Assembly: GCA_963576725.1 (NCBI GenBank)
Contig: OY755242.1
Span: forward strand, 10,526,815 to 10,590,814
DNA: 64,000 nucleotides
Direction of reading: 5' to 3'
From: Azorinus chamasolen
Taxonomy: Eukaryota > Mollusca > Bivalvia > Cardiida > Solecurtidae
The number at the start of each line of letters is the position of its first letter. Position 1 is the first letter of the stretch. Position numbers and translations under genes: made by a program. The notes below the pieces were generated by a model. The model worked only from the letters and a program-made list of their open reading frames with translations. It was not told where the DNA came from and searched no databases. Shown piece by piece: positions 40,511-51,106 of the stretch.

Positions 40511-42087
40511 AAGCAGGAACGGAAACAGTGTGGACTTCATTTCAGTAATGAGAGCTTAAGTCAGGTAGACTTAACTGCAGTAACGTATTGATCCTTAATT
40601 AGATCTCAAATACTTTCAAATAAGACAAGAGGGTATCGAAAATGTCTTATGATTGAAACGTGTACAGAGAATAGTTCTTTATTGTTTGTAAAAACAGAGT
40701 AGAGTATTTTTGTTGTTTGTAAAAGAGTATAAACTAGGCGTATACCTTTAAAAAGGTACTCTTTACAATGTTACGTAATAAACGTAAGATAGACCCGACA
40801 GATGTGTCGCGGTTTAGTCAGTGATGAGGGAGAAATTGATCGCGATCGTGTAAATAAGATAAAGCGCTATTTGAGTAAAGTGTTGTAAATAGATTTTAAT
40901 GAATAACTATATTTGATGTTATTGCTATTACAAACATTGTATGGTAAAGGGTTATATGAAAAATTTGTAGTGGACGCCGACAGTTCACTTTAAGATGACA
41001 AGAATTATCTTAATAAGTAAGATAATGTTAACATAGGGGGGTAATTGTAATACATTTGAAAAAACTATATAAAAAAATGTATTACAAACAAACCCTTTAA
41101 TAATAAATAGTTTAGTGAAGAAAATATATATAAATAAGATGTATGATTAAGGAGTTCAAGTTGCAAACTATATAGTTTCACCTCAGAAAAATAAAATATT
41201 AAAAGCAATAATAAAATAATTAAAATGACATAATTACTACAATGGTTGCCAAACTTCAATGTTGAGAAATACACTTTTGATATAGATTACGAAATATAAT
41301 TTCCATTTAAGTATTAAAACACTTGGTATAGAACTTAATAACAAAGTCTGTGTTGATCTAGTTTTATGTCATACAGCGGATCGAAATCTCTATGAGTTTA
41401 CCGGTGAAATGACAAAGCCGAAAAACATCGCCTGAAAATCAACATAGACCAACCGTAGTCAAAATATAGAAAAACATCGACTGTAGAAAAGCACGACAAA
41501 TAAATGCATAGACAAACTTTTGGTCACCACTAGCAACACCAAAAACGGTGACAGACGAATAGACCTGGAGGCCAGATGGAGAAACACATTATACCTATAT
41601 AAACTGTGTGAATACCTGAGTTACCTGAAAGATTGAGAACTTGAATATCCATGTCAATGACCAGGGGTCATAAATCACGGAATACACATTTGATCAGAGG
41701 AAGAAAGGTCGAGGAGACACATGAGCGATTACGTAATCGAGTTTACAAAGCTATTACACCTGGACAATATTCAGAAGACAAAGTACAGAATACCAAACGT
41801 GTTAAAGAACATCAACAGCCGCAAATATACAACGAGTAATAACGACATGCAAGTTCAAGAAGAAAGACTAAACAGATTTTAATGGTTAATTGTGTTGACC
41901 TTATAAAATTACTACTAAGGACATGGGAACTGTTTTAAAAAGTACATTCAGAAGAACATTAAGTGATAGCAGAGACTATGTGTAGAAAAACTAAAGTTAG
42001 AATAATAACAAGAATATTTATGTGTTACATGATTAGTTCAATATGGTGTTACGTACAAGTACTTTTCTATTAAAAGTACTGCTTGTA
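40511..42087 (+). other. Retrotransposon 3' internal region, unassigned
   Basis: About 1.6 kb between the pol stop and the polypurine tract. No env-like frame, signal peptide or membrane protein. The largest frame (41,651-41,839, 62 codons) has no motif. AT-rich, with many short stop-rich frames. It could be untranslated region, a decayed third ORF or captured sequence. Confidence 0.6.
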
Positions 42088-42097
42088 GGAAGAGAGG
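42088..42097 (+). promoter_or_regulatory. Polypurine tract
   Basis: GGAAGAGAGG directly precedes the TGT of the 3' LTR, the expected plus-strand primer position. Confidence 0.8.
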
Positions 42098-42387
42098 TGT
42101 GTAACATAACACTTATGTTACGGGCTAAAGGTTAAATGGTTATTGACTGCATGATACATGTAGAGTGTACATGTATATATTTATCAATATGTCAAGAATA
42201 CACATGAGATATTACAGCTGTCATATATGGCTAGACATTACAAGGTATTGGGTATATAACGGTATAGAATTGAGCAAAGAAGAAAAGGAAAGACTTAGAG
42301 AAGAGACTTGGGTAGACATAGCAATGTATGTTAGGAAGAAATAAACATGTAGAAACGTATAGAGACTAAGTTGTTCATTACGCCACA
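42098..42387 (+). repeat. 3' LTR
   Basis: 290 bp, identical to the 5' LTR except T at 42,358. AATAAA at 42,340-42,345. Confidence 0.96.
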
Positions 42388-42412
42388 AATGATAAATATG
42401 TAATCGCACTTT

Positions 42413-43168
42413 CAAACAGTTTGGAACTCGACGAAACACCGGGTAACTCCACGTGTCATCAGGATCCAACCTGTGTTACTGACACCGAGTACCTCCACGT
42501 GCCATCAGGATCCAACCTGTGTTACTGACACCGAGTACCTCCACGTGTCATCAGGATCCAATCTGTGTTACTGACACCGAATACATCCACGTGTCATGAG
42601 GATCCAACCCGTGTTCCTGACACCGAGTACCTCCACGTGCCATCAGGATCCAACCTGTGTTACTGACACCGAGTACCTCCACGTGCCATTAGGGTCCAGC
42701 CTGTGTTACTGACACCGAGTAACCCCACGTGTCATCAGGATCCAACCTGTGTTACTGACACCGAGTGACCCTATGTGTCATCAGGGTCCAACCTGTGTTA
42801 CTGACACCGAGTACCTCCACGTGTCATCAGGATCCAACCTGTGTTACTGACACCGAGTGACCCTATGTGTCATCAGGGTCCAACCTGTGTTACTGACACC
42901 GAGTACCTCCACGTGCCATTTGGGTCCAACCTGTGTTACTGACACCGAGTACCTCCACGTGCTATCAGGATCCAACCTGTGTTACTGACATCGAGTTACC
43001 CCACGTGTCATCAGGATCCAACCTGTGTTACTGACACCGAGTACCTCCACGTGTCATCAGGATCCAATCTGTGTTACTGACACCGAGTACCTCCACGTGC
43101 CATCAGGATCGTACCTGTGTTACTGACACCGAGTAACTCCCCGTGTCATCAGGATCCAACCTGTGTTA
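42413..43168. repeat. 46-bp satellite derived from a T3 hairpin arm
   Basis: About 16 tandem units of 46 bp. The unit contains GTTACTGACACCGAGTACC and CACGTGTCATCAGGATCCAA. The single left arm CAAACAGTTTGGAACTCGACG at 42,413 and the T3-like sequence after the array (GATTATATTTTTGAAATACA, compare the T3 CTATGTTTTTGAAAC) show that the unit is the apex plus right arm of a T3 hairpin with the adjoining GTGTTACTG. Variants (GAGTGACCCTATGTG) alternate with the main type in the middle of the array. Confidence 0.93.
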
Positions 43169-44300
43169 GTGGGATTATATTTTTGAAATACAAATGATGA
43201 ACTACCAGACATGGCTGTTGAAGCAAAAGACAAACTACACTGATGACAAAGCGTGACAGTGGAATTATTAAACTGCAGTATCCTATACATGTATTACATG
43301 GAGTTGACATAACTGCACTGTGTATACAGTACTGTGGATGCCTAGATAACGAGGCGTAATTGTGTTTATGTACTACCATTGTCACATTTACTGCTACTGC
43401 CACAGACTTATTACATTTGAATTCAGTTTCACATATCTCTTTTATTTCTCCACCGAAACCTATACTGTTTCTTCGAGACGATTATATGGTTTGGTGGAGA
43501 AAAGACGAGTTTAGTATTTGGGTACGCACCTTTATCTGTCGCTCAGCAATCGAGTGTTTCTTATTCAGTTAAAACATATAGCCATATATAAATGACATTA
43601 AAGTTAAACATGCAGACAAAACTGATTAAGGATCTGCGCCACACATTTAGTTACAAATGTGCTTCGGGAGGGAACTGGGAACCTAACTGCGGTTATATAT
43701 GTTGTCCCTATTTCTTACAATTTTGGCACAAAATAAGTTTGCAAGCACTGTCGTCTTATTTAGGTTTGAGTTTGTGGACTTACCATCAATTGCTTTTAAA
43801 CTCCGCGTGTCATCAGGATCCAAACTGTTTTACTGTGATTATATTGTTAAAATATAAATAATGAAATATTAGAAATAGACATTGAAGCAAAAGAGAAACG
43901 GCTCTGATGACAAAGCGTGGCAGTTAAATAGTCGAACTGCAGTATGTTATGTATAACACGGAGTTGACACAAATGCACTGTGTATACAAGCGTAATGACG
44001 TTTATGTACTAGTATTGTCATATATACTGCTGCTGATACTGACTATAACCTTTGATTGTATCTTATTCAGATGATATACATATAACCACATATAAATGGC
44101 ATTAAAGTTAAAAAATACAGACAAGGGCGATAAAGGATCTGTGTCACAAATTCAATCACTTCGAGAAGGAACTGAGAACCATACTGTGTTTATATATGCT
44201 GTCCCTTATTCTTACTAGTTGGACACCAAAAAAGCTTCGTTTGCGAACATTGTCGTCTTCTTCAATATCTTTTAAATATATAAGTGGGTGTCAAATAGTT
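43138..44300. repeat. Two-copy tandem duplication, ~664 bp
   Basis: Unit 1 begins at about 43,138 with TCATCAGGATCCAACCTGTG and unit 2 at about 43,803 with TCATCAGGATCCAAACTG. Shared landmarks: TTGAAGCAAAAGA (43,220 and 43,884), GATGACAAAGCGTG, ACGGAGTTGACA/ATGGAGTTGACA, GCACTGTGTATACA, AATGGCATTAAAGTTAAA. Unit 1 alone contains an H-family insertion (43,440-43,555). The frames inside have no protein motif. Confidence 0.85.
43440..43555. mobile_element. H-family fold-back, collapsed copy
   Basis: TTTATTTCTCCACCGAAACC ... TATGGTTTGGTGGAGAAAAG and GTACGCACCTTTATCTGTCG match H. The apex TTCTTCGAGACGAT remains but much of both arms is deleted. Absent from the second duplication unit. Confidence 0.8.
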
Positions 44301-44345
44301 TGGATCCCTCGGAGTCTCATCTGGATCCAGACTATTTGCAGAAGT
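44294..44345. repeat. Shortened T3-type hairpin
   Basis: CAAATAGTTTGGATCCCTCGG and CTCATCTGGATCCAGACTATTTG. The left arm lacks the GATGAGACG portion. Confidence 0.75.
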
Positions 44346-44705
44346 ATTTACAAATTTGCCCTTTGCAGCACGCTCTATTACATGTAACTGCTTTCCAGCG
44401 AATGTGGCGGTGAATGGCCTATAAAGTACTACTATTGGTGCTGATGTTTTGGATTTCACTATAGTACAATTGGGTTGTGCTAAGATATAAGACAACGCTT
44501 TCTGTAAAGTACATGTTTTCCCGGTTAATTGGAACATTACTCGCATAGAAGTATATTTTCAGGGCGATGTAATTGTGTAATTTATTGTAGCAAATGATAA
44601 CAAATGTAAGCCAGTGTAATAAAACCTGTATTTAATGCAATTTATATCAGATATATATAAACCTATAATGTGGTAAAAGCTATCTTTAGCAGAATCTGGT
44701 ATTCA
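44346..44705. other. Intergenic, no recognised feature
   Basis: Minus-strand frame 44,262-44,546 has no motif and partly overlaps MITE debris. Confidence 0.45.
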
Positions 44706-44709
44706 TTAA

Positions 44710-44930
44710 CCCTTTCCCTGATATTGACGACTTTTGACGACTCTGTAAAAGTCACTTTGTGAAACCATTGTGATAAATAGAGCATTTGCTCCTATGGAAG
44801 CAAATGCTCTATTTATCACAATGGTTTCAAACTACAAAATTCTAAAAGTTTCCTTTTCTCTAGTTAATGCTCCTTTTCGGTAGATTTATTCAAAGAGGTT
44901 GTATCTAAAAATAGCCTATGAGGGAATGGG
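44710..44930. mobile_element. T4 hairpin MITE with TTAA duplication
   Basis: TTAA at 44,706-44,709 and 44,931-44,934. CCCTTTCCCTGATATTGACG and CTATGAGGGAATGGG ends. Hairpin at about 44,762-44,832 is ACCATTGTGATAAATAGAGC / GCTCTATTTATCACAATGGT with tip TTTGCTCCTATGGAAGCAAA. Confidence 0.92.
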
Positions 44931-45018
44931 TTAAACAATGTTAATGGCAGTGTGCAGCAGTCGTTAACATTTAAGATTACTGTTAGCTAATACTTCGAAT
45001 TCGGGGATAAAGAGTGTA

Positions 45019-45220
45019 CAGTAGAGCATGTCTTAAGCGGCCATTTATTTTTGGTCTGTAGGGCAGATAGTAGCTTAATGCATGTCAAATATGCATTAAG
45101 CTCCAACATGAGCGTTTTGCACTGTGTTTAACATTGTAAATCCTGGTCATAAGGATCTTTCGGTAGCCGATTAACTTAGGCATGCACTACCTGCCCAAGA
45201 TTGTCTCTCCAAATACTTAT
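45019..45220. mobile_element. TA2 MITE, right end decayed
   Basis: CAGTAGAGCATGTCTTAAGC after TA; GGCAGATAGTAGCTTAATGC arm. The right half is scrambled. Confidence 0.6.
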
Positions 45221-46375
45221 TTGGGTACCGTGTATATGGTGTTATAGATTGAAGCTTAATGAGTTTCGTTAGTGATAGTTTTGCGTATATTTCCAAACGT
45301 TGCTTTCTATGGCATAACAAAATGTTAACTTTTTATTGGCTTTGCAAAATGAAATCGAAACAACCCGGTACATATACTTGTATTATAAGCCATTTTAATT
45401 TTCAGTATGCAAAAAAAAAGGGGGGGGGGGTTGCAAGATTCTCTGAGCAAAACGTCCCAATATGTCGTTTGAAAAATATGTGAAATAAACAGTGCAGAAA
45501 CTTACCCCAATGCTCTTACATTAGTCACCCGTTCTGTTTCTAAACTTTTAACCTATGCCCCAGTTTAGAGATACAATAAATCAATTTGAATTGGAGCTTT
45601 GTGGTACACAAATAAGAAGCTGCTTAAATGTATGAACCGGAACTTTAGTAAAGAATAATTTAAATCGTTCTGTGCAGGTGGATATTAAAGACGGCAACTT
45701 AACAACTTTTTCAGACGACAATATTTGGTGACGAATATTTGGCAGCCATCCGTCTTAAAATATTAAAATTCTGTTTAGCGAGTTTACATACATTTTAAAA
45801 CGTCTTACTCTGAGCTGGCTCAAAATATTTCTGTAAGTTGTTTTGATCCAGATCAGACGCCTAGTAGCAAATCATCTGATCAGGAAACAAACTTTGTAAC
45901 ATTAAATAAGATAAAAGCGAAATAAATTACTTTCATATTAAATTAAAAATTAAATTAAAGTTAAGATTAGTTCATTTACAGCAAGTTAGTCGATGATTTG
46001 AGCTGATGAAGTTTATTTAATTGCAATAACTACAATTTGTGTTTTCTAAATATTAATTCAACTTGTTTAGAGAGTTATCTCCCTGTCGCGGGTAAACATC
46101 CTTCACGGTCAGCGCGTACTTACTATATTTTTTTTAACTGCTAATGCAAACGCTACATTTTTCAGTCTACAGAGTGCTGATCGTGTAACTGAGTGCCTGT
46201 GACAGTCGGAACTCTGACTGATGCTTATATAACATCATGTGTTACTCATTAATTTTTCTTACGTGAAAAAATTACCGGAACAAAATAAGACCATTTTCCT
46301 CTCGAACGCGTTGCATGCGTATGGTTGTTGGAGTGTATGGAGAGTATATGAGGATCTTTAAATCATTCTGCTGTT
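45221..46375. other. Intergenic, little recognised
   Basis: A poly-A/poly-G run at 45,411-45,430 and a decayed hairpin GATCCAGATCAGACGCCTAG ... ATCATCTGATCAGG at 45,845-45,893. The plus frame 45,259-45,483 crosses the homopolymer and is not a gene. Confidence 0.45.
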
Positions 46376-46461
46376 GATCATGTAATAATCATTATTTGCT
46401 ACCTTGTACTGTTGGGCCTATGGCCTTTGTACTCAATAAAGTATCTATCTATCTATCTACA
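46376..46461 (+). mobile_element. Probable LINE 3' end with (TATC)n tail
   Basis: GGGCCTATGGCCTTTGTACTC then AATAAAGTATCTATCTATC. A conserved-looking 3' UTR ending in a tetranucleotide tail is typical of some invertebrate non-LTR elements (from general knowledge). No coding part is attached. Confidence 0.5.
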
Positions 46462-46740
46462 ACTCGGACTAAATAGTAGAGTACGAAACTGCATACTAAT
46501 GGCTGTTAGCCTGTTATAATTTGTAGAAGTACCTGTGGTAATCAGGATGTTTTCCCTAAGCTGCTGTATACCTGGTCGGTAAGTAATTCGGTCAAAGTCA
46601 GGCTGGTTGTGGAAATTTGGAATTCCACTTTGTACGTCTTGGCTAATTGTTGATCAAGGACTGCGAATGCGGGGTATGACAGGTGCATGGTGTAGTATGG
46701 TTTAATCATTTGATTTACGTTAACGTGCTTTCAAGCAATT
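46462..46740. other. Intergenic
   Basis: No open frame or repeat recognised. Confidence 0.4.
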
Positions 46741-46812
46741 GCAAACATATTGGACTTAAATCAGTCGGTTTCTATAGGAGCTGTCAGACCAGAGTCAGCT
46801 CTGTTTGCTAAT
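46741..46812. repeat. T5-type hairpin
   Basis: TGCAAACATATTGGACTTAAA and CCAGAGTCAGCTCTGTTTGCT arms around TTCTATAGGAGCTGTC. Confidence 0.65.
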
Positions 46813-46869
46813 GGGATTTGAAATATATGTTTCTTTACATAAATATTCCTTGAGTAAATGTTAAACCGT

Positions 46870-47045
46870 GTACGAGGTTAAACAGTAGATGGTGGTTTAC
46901 TGTATAAAGCACACGTAATGGAAACTGTCCTCTGGTTTCTACTACCTGCATTAAACTACCATCGTCCTTAACGCTGTACCTGATAGAAACACCTTTCACG
47001 TGTTTGCAAATAGGGTAGACCCAGATCAGGGTCTAGACTATATGC
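46870..47045. repeat. TA2 and T5 hairpin remnants
   Basis: AGTAGATGGTGGTTTACTG ... CCTGCATTAAACTACCATCG (TA2 arms), then CACGTGTTTGCAAATAGGGTA and GATCAGGGTCTAGACTATATG (T5 arms, centre deleted). Confidence 0.6.
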
Positions 47046-47309
47046 TTGTCACATATGTATAATTTCATTTCGTGACCATGTTCCTCTGTTTGTGTAGTCT
47101 ACTTGAACGTATTGCATGCTATATTTCCAATCTCACTGCAACCGCTGACGGAATTTCAACGACATTGCATTGTATAGGAATCTTTAACATCAAAATGCAA
47201 TGGGTATATCGTTACAACATTAGATGAAAAAGTAATAAAGTCAAGCAGAAAAAGCCACACACGCATCCATTGCCAAAACATCTAGAAAATAAGCGAGACA
47301 AACATACAC

Positions 47310-47455
47310 ACGCACGCACGCATGCACACACACGCACGCGCACGGGCATGCGCACTCACACGCGCACACACCCGTACACACGCGCCAACACACGCCCGCA
47401 CAAACGTGCACGGCAGGCACACGCTCGCACGCACATACCCACGCACGCGCCAGAG
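47310..47455. repeat. (CACACG/CACGCA)n low-complexity tract
   Basis: Alternating purine-pyrimidine CA/CG repeats with potential to adopt Z-DNA. Artificial His/Thr/Arg-rich and Cys/Val-rich frames on the two strands result from it. Confidence 0.9.
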
Positions 47456-47519
47456 ATATGAAAACCTCAAATATCAACAAACATACACGTTGATGACAAA
47501 TACACAAGACAAACATTAG

Positions 47520-47840
47520 GGTGACTACATGTAAGAGAGTGCCGCATTGGAACCGTCAGTGGCAAAACTACCACTTGGGCTTTAAATATGGAAAAATAGT
47601 CAAACAGGGAGAGCCACATACGAAATGACACCGCACCAAACACCATCAAACAAGAAACGGTATAGCCACAAGACAAAACAGAACAGGACGCATATCAAGA
47701 CGAAAAACATTAAACATTAAGCATATTAAACAACAAAGTTGACCATAGGCTGAAAGCAGGAGTACCGCCTTGGAACGGCCAGTAACCAAAATCAGCTACT
47801 GGTGAACTTAAACCTGTTTTACGGGCACCCAACCTCGTCC
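47520..47840. repeat. Dispersed repeat with two similar segments
   Basis: GTGCCGCATTGGAACCGTCAG (about 47,538) and GTACCGCCTTGGAACGGCCAG (about 47,761), each followed by a CAAAA-CTAC segment. The second continues into TTTTACGGGCACCCAACCTC. Confidence 0.55.
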
Positions 47841-48475
47841 TTATCGCACTTTCACCAAAGTCAAAATGTAAATACAATTCACCATCCAGACAACTTCACA
47901 ACATGAATAACGATGTCTGCCAAAATGAACCGGTTTACCTGTGTCCTATCTCAAACTCATCCTAGTTTAAGAAATATCGAATGATTTTTGACAGAGTTCA
48001 CATGTAAGTTATTGTCCCATTGATTATTCATTATATCGCATTCCCTGATTAATACTTATGTTGGCGTATAAATCACATTTAGTGATAATGCTTTGTTGTT
48101 TATCACAACATACATACTACATGTATACATGCATGAAACTTACCAACAACTTACTTATCATATTAGGTTTAATCATCCAAACATTGATTCGAATAATTCC
48201 ATCATATGTTAGGCAAGATAAATATGTGGCATTCCCACATGCCATGAACGGGCTGCAAAACTCATCATCGCATCCTTGTTTGATGTTATCATTGTGGTGT
48301 CATAAGTGCTTTTGTGACACATATTTGTAGACAACTTGACGTCTCATCCCGGTCCTTACTGCTTGGCTCTCTAGGTAAGTTTTCGAACACAAAATTAACC
48401 AAGAAACTCCACTTGCAAACTGATACAGACGCATAGGTCCCGATAAGATACTTATTATGTGGCACGCAGTGATCC
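47841..48475. other. Intergenic, no recognised gene
   Basis: The plus frame 48,058-48,330 has no motif. A T3 arm remnant (ACGTCTCATCCCGGTCC) lies near 48,338. Confidence 0.45.
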
Positions 48476-48479
48476 TTAA

Positions 48480-48701
48480 CACATTCCCTCATATTGACGA
48501 CTTTTGACGACTCTGTGAAAGTCACTTTGTGAAACCATTGTGATAAATAGAGCATTTGCTCCTATAGGAGCAAATGCTCTATTTATCACAATGGTTTCAA
48601 ACTACATAATTCTAAAGTTTTCCTTGTCTCTAGTTAATGCTCCTTTTCGGTAGATTTATTCAAAGAGGTTGGATCTAAAAATAGCCTATGAGGGGAATGG
48701 G
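48480..48701. mobile_element. T4 hairpin MITE, best copy
   Basis: TTAA at 48,476-48,479 and 48,702-48,705. ACATTCCCTCATATTGACG and CCTATGAGGGGAATGG ends. Perfect hairpin at about 48,533-48,599 (AACCATTGTGATAAATAGAG / TCTATTTATCACAATGGTTT) with tip GCTCCTATAGGAGC at 48,558-48,571. Confidence 0.93.
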
Positions 48702-48705
48702 TTAA

Positions 48706-49065
48706 GTACTTGACCTGTAGTAACCAAATAAGACAGAAAGTTGTTTAAGCGTTTTAGAAATAATAGCACAAAAGAACAACCAAACACATTAACTGTGTTT
48801 GAAAAAAACAACGGAATTAGTATTAAGTGCACAATTCACAGTAGGATATGATGGTTGCTTTGGGTTTGTTAAATAGCATTATATAAAACTCTGTTTATTA
48901 CTATTAGTATTATTATTCAAACTTTGTCTCTAAGATAAACAAGTTAATGTTGTATTGCTATGCAATACACGAGTCCCCCGCCGGATTAAAAACTCCTCCG
49001 ACCCACACACCCATGGTGTAGTTGACCAAGGTACATACATGACCAACCTAATTGGTATGTGTAAA
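48706..49065. other. Intergenic
   Basis: No open frame or repeat recognised. Confidence 0.4.
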
Positions 49066-49069
49066 AAAC

Positions 49070-49790
49070 ATAAGATAAACAATATGAAGAAGGGAAATAA
49101 CTCCAGTAATATTGATGCTAGAGCTATGACCCTTGTACATGACACTTTCTCCCATCATTAATGTTCAATATGTGAAGTTTCAAATCAACTGAACCAGTAA
49201 CTAAATAGTTATTGTCCGGACAAGAACAAATGAAAAGAGAAATGACTACAAACATATTGAGGCTAGAGTTATGGCCCTTGTACATGACATTGCCTCTCAT
49301 CATGCTGGTTCTATATGTGAAGTTTCAAATAAATTGGACCAGTAGATAAATAGCTATTGTCCAGACAACTATGAAAAAGTTGAATATCTCGAAATATATT
49401 GATGCTAGATTTATTGCCATGCTTATACACGATCCTTTCACTCAACATGCCTGTTCCATATGTGAAGTTTCAAATCAATTGAACCAATAGATAAAGAGTT
49501 ATTGTCTGGACAAGAACATATAAAAAAAGGAGAATAACTCTAAAATATATTGATGCTAGAGTTATGGCCCTTGTGAATGTCACTTCCTCTCACCATGCTT
49601 GTTCCCCATGTGAAGTTTCAAATCAATTGCTCCAGACGATAAAGAGTTATTGTCCGGACAAGAAAATATTAAAAAGGAAAATAACTCCAATATTATCGAT
49701 GCTAGAGTTACGGCTCTTGTGCATAACACTTCATTTGATTATGCTTGTTTCGTGTGTGAAATTACAATGAATTTGTACCATTGTAGGAGA
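49070..49790. repeat. ~146-bp tandem repeat, five copies
   Basis: GATGCTAGAGTTATGGCCCTT marks the units near 49,117, 49,262, 49,404, 49,555 and 49,701 (spacings 142-151). Each unit also has TATGTGAAGTTTCAAATCAA and GAGTTATTGTCCGGACAAGA. Confidence 0.92.
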
Positions 49791-49799
49791 TATGACCCG

Positions 49800-49885
49800 G
49801 ACATGAAGCGTGACAGACATACGGACGGACAGACGAACGGACGGACGGCAGTCAGACGGACGGACAGACGGGCGGACAGATGGGA
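49800..49885. repeat. (GACG)n microsatellite
   Basis: ACGGACGGACAGACGAACGG and related tetranucleotides directly following the 146-bp array, then a conserved-looking tail TATAGTCCCCAACC. The array plus GACG tract probably form one dispersed element (inference). Confidence 0.85.
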
Positions 49886-49919
49886 TCAAGCAAAACTATA
49901 GTCCCCAACCATGGAAGTA

Positions 49920-50110
49920 CATGTGTCACATGGACTTATTAGAAAAATACATTTGAAAACATATTCTCCAAGACTGCAAGAAAAAGGAGTTTGCTATTTG
50001 GTATAAACAGAATCATTTTTACAAGCTTTTTCAAATTATGCCCGTAGTGCCAAAATTGGCCCCGTCCCTTGGGAAACAAGTTCGGGTAAGGTTTGTTTAT
50101 GAAAAAGCAT
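49920..50110. other. Intergenic
   Basis: No feature recognised. Confidence 0.4.
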
Positions 50111-50119
50111 TTAAATTAT

Positions 50120-50910
50120 TTTTCAAAACTGGTCACGTCTACGCGGCGACCCACCTATGCGGTGTCACAGTGATGCCGCATAGACGTGTCGCCGCATAGA
50201 CGTGACTGGTTTCGTCTGTGCGGTGATTTTCAGCATATTTACAGGGCATTTTTATTTTTAGTCAAAGCCGCATTTTATCCAATCTTGAAACGATCACCGC
50301 ATAGACGGAACTGGTCACGTCTATGCCGCCACACGCATATGTGGTGTTACAGTGACGCCGCATAGACGTGCACCGCATAGACGTGACCTGTTTTGTCTTG
50401 GCGGTACTTTCCAAACCATTTACAGAGCAATTTTATTTTTTGTAAAGTCCGAAACTTGGTTGTAAAAACTATAGCCACATTTTATTCAATCTTGAAACAA
50501 TCACCGCATAGACAAAACCGGTCATGTCAATGCGGCGGCACGCCTATGCGGTGTCAAAGTCGCCGCATAGACTTTACCATTTTCGTCTTTGCGGTGATTG
50601 TCAACATATGTACAGGGCATTTTTAGTTTTAGTCAAGTCCGGAACCGGATCACCTGGGATGATTAGCTAGGCCAACTTGATAAATTTGACAGCAATATAT
50701 AGATTATACATTATACATTTTATCCAATTTTGAAACGATCATCGCATAGACGGAACTGGTCACGTCTATGTGGCGACACGCCTATGCCGCATAGACGTGT
50801 CACCGCATAGACGTGACCGGTTTCATCTTTGCGGTAATTTCCAAACCATTTACAGAGCATATTTATTTTTACCAAGTCCGAAACTTTATCAACTGGTATG
50901 ATTAACTAGG
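50120..50910. repeat. Palindrome-bearing tandem repeat, CCGCATAGACGTG type
   Basis: Four diverged units starting near 50,125, 50,308, 50,515 and 50,755. Each has a GC-rich inverted core (GGTCACGTCTATGCGGCGAC ... GCCGCATAGACGTGACCGG) followed by an AT-rich spacer (CATTTACAGGGCATTTTTAT). The cores can fold. Spacer length varies, and units 3-4 add GGTATGATTAACTAGGTCAA. Confidence 0.88.
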
Positions 50911-51106
50911 TCAACAGGATAGAAATTAGGCAGCAATCTATTACTTCATTTTAATCAGAACTTGGTCAAAATATTCGCCTTAATGATAATTATCTTGTTC
51001 AACTTTCGGTATAAAGCTAGGTCAACAGGTCGAATGACGTATGAACCTTGTTAACACAATTGAGGCAACCTTTCTTTCAGAACTTGGTAGATCTTGTTTA
51101 AAAATG

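Larger units (their letters stand above)
35302..42387 (+). mobile_element. Ty3/Gypsy LTR retrotransposon, near complete
   Basis: A 7.09-kb element with two 290-bp LTRs that differ at one aligned position. The internal order is gag, protease, reverse transcriptase, RNase H, integrase (RT before IN, the Ty3/Gypsy order). A purine tract GGAAGAGAGG (42,088-42,097) abuts the 3' LTR as a polypurine tract. No env-like frame is seen. About 1.6 kb lies between the last pol codon and the purine tract. Coding frames are interrupted (see pol entries), so this copy is probably not autonomous as assembled. No clear target-site duplication: flanks are CTATAA before and AATGA after. Confidence 0.96.

Noticed and set aside
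40511..42087. env-like gene in the LTR retrotransposon
   Set aside because: No frame above about 70 codons, no signal peptide, no transmembrane pattern.
47241..47519. Cys/Val/Arg- and His/Thr-rich frames
   Set aside because: Translation of a CACACG low-complexity tract.
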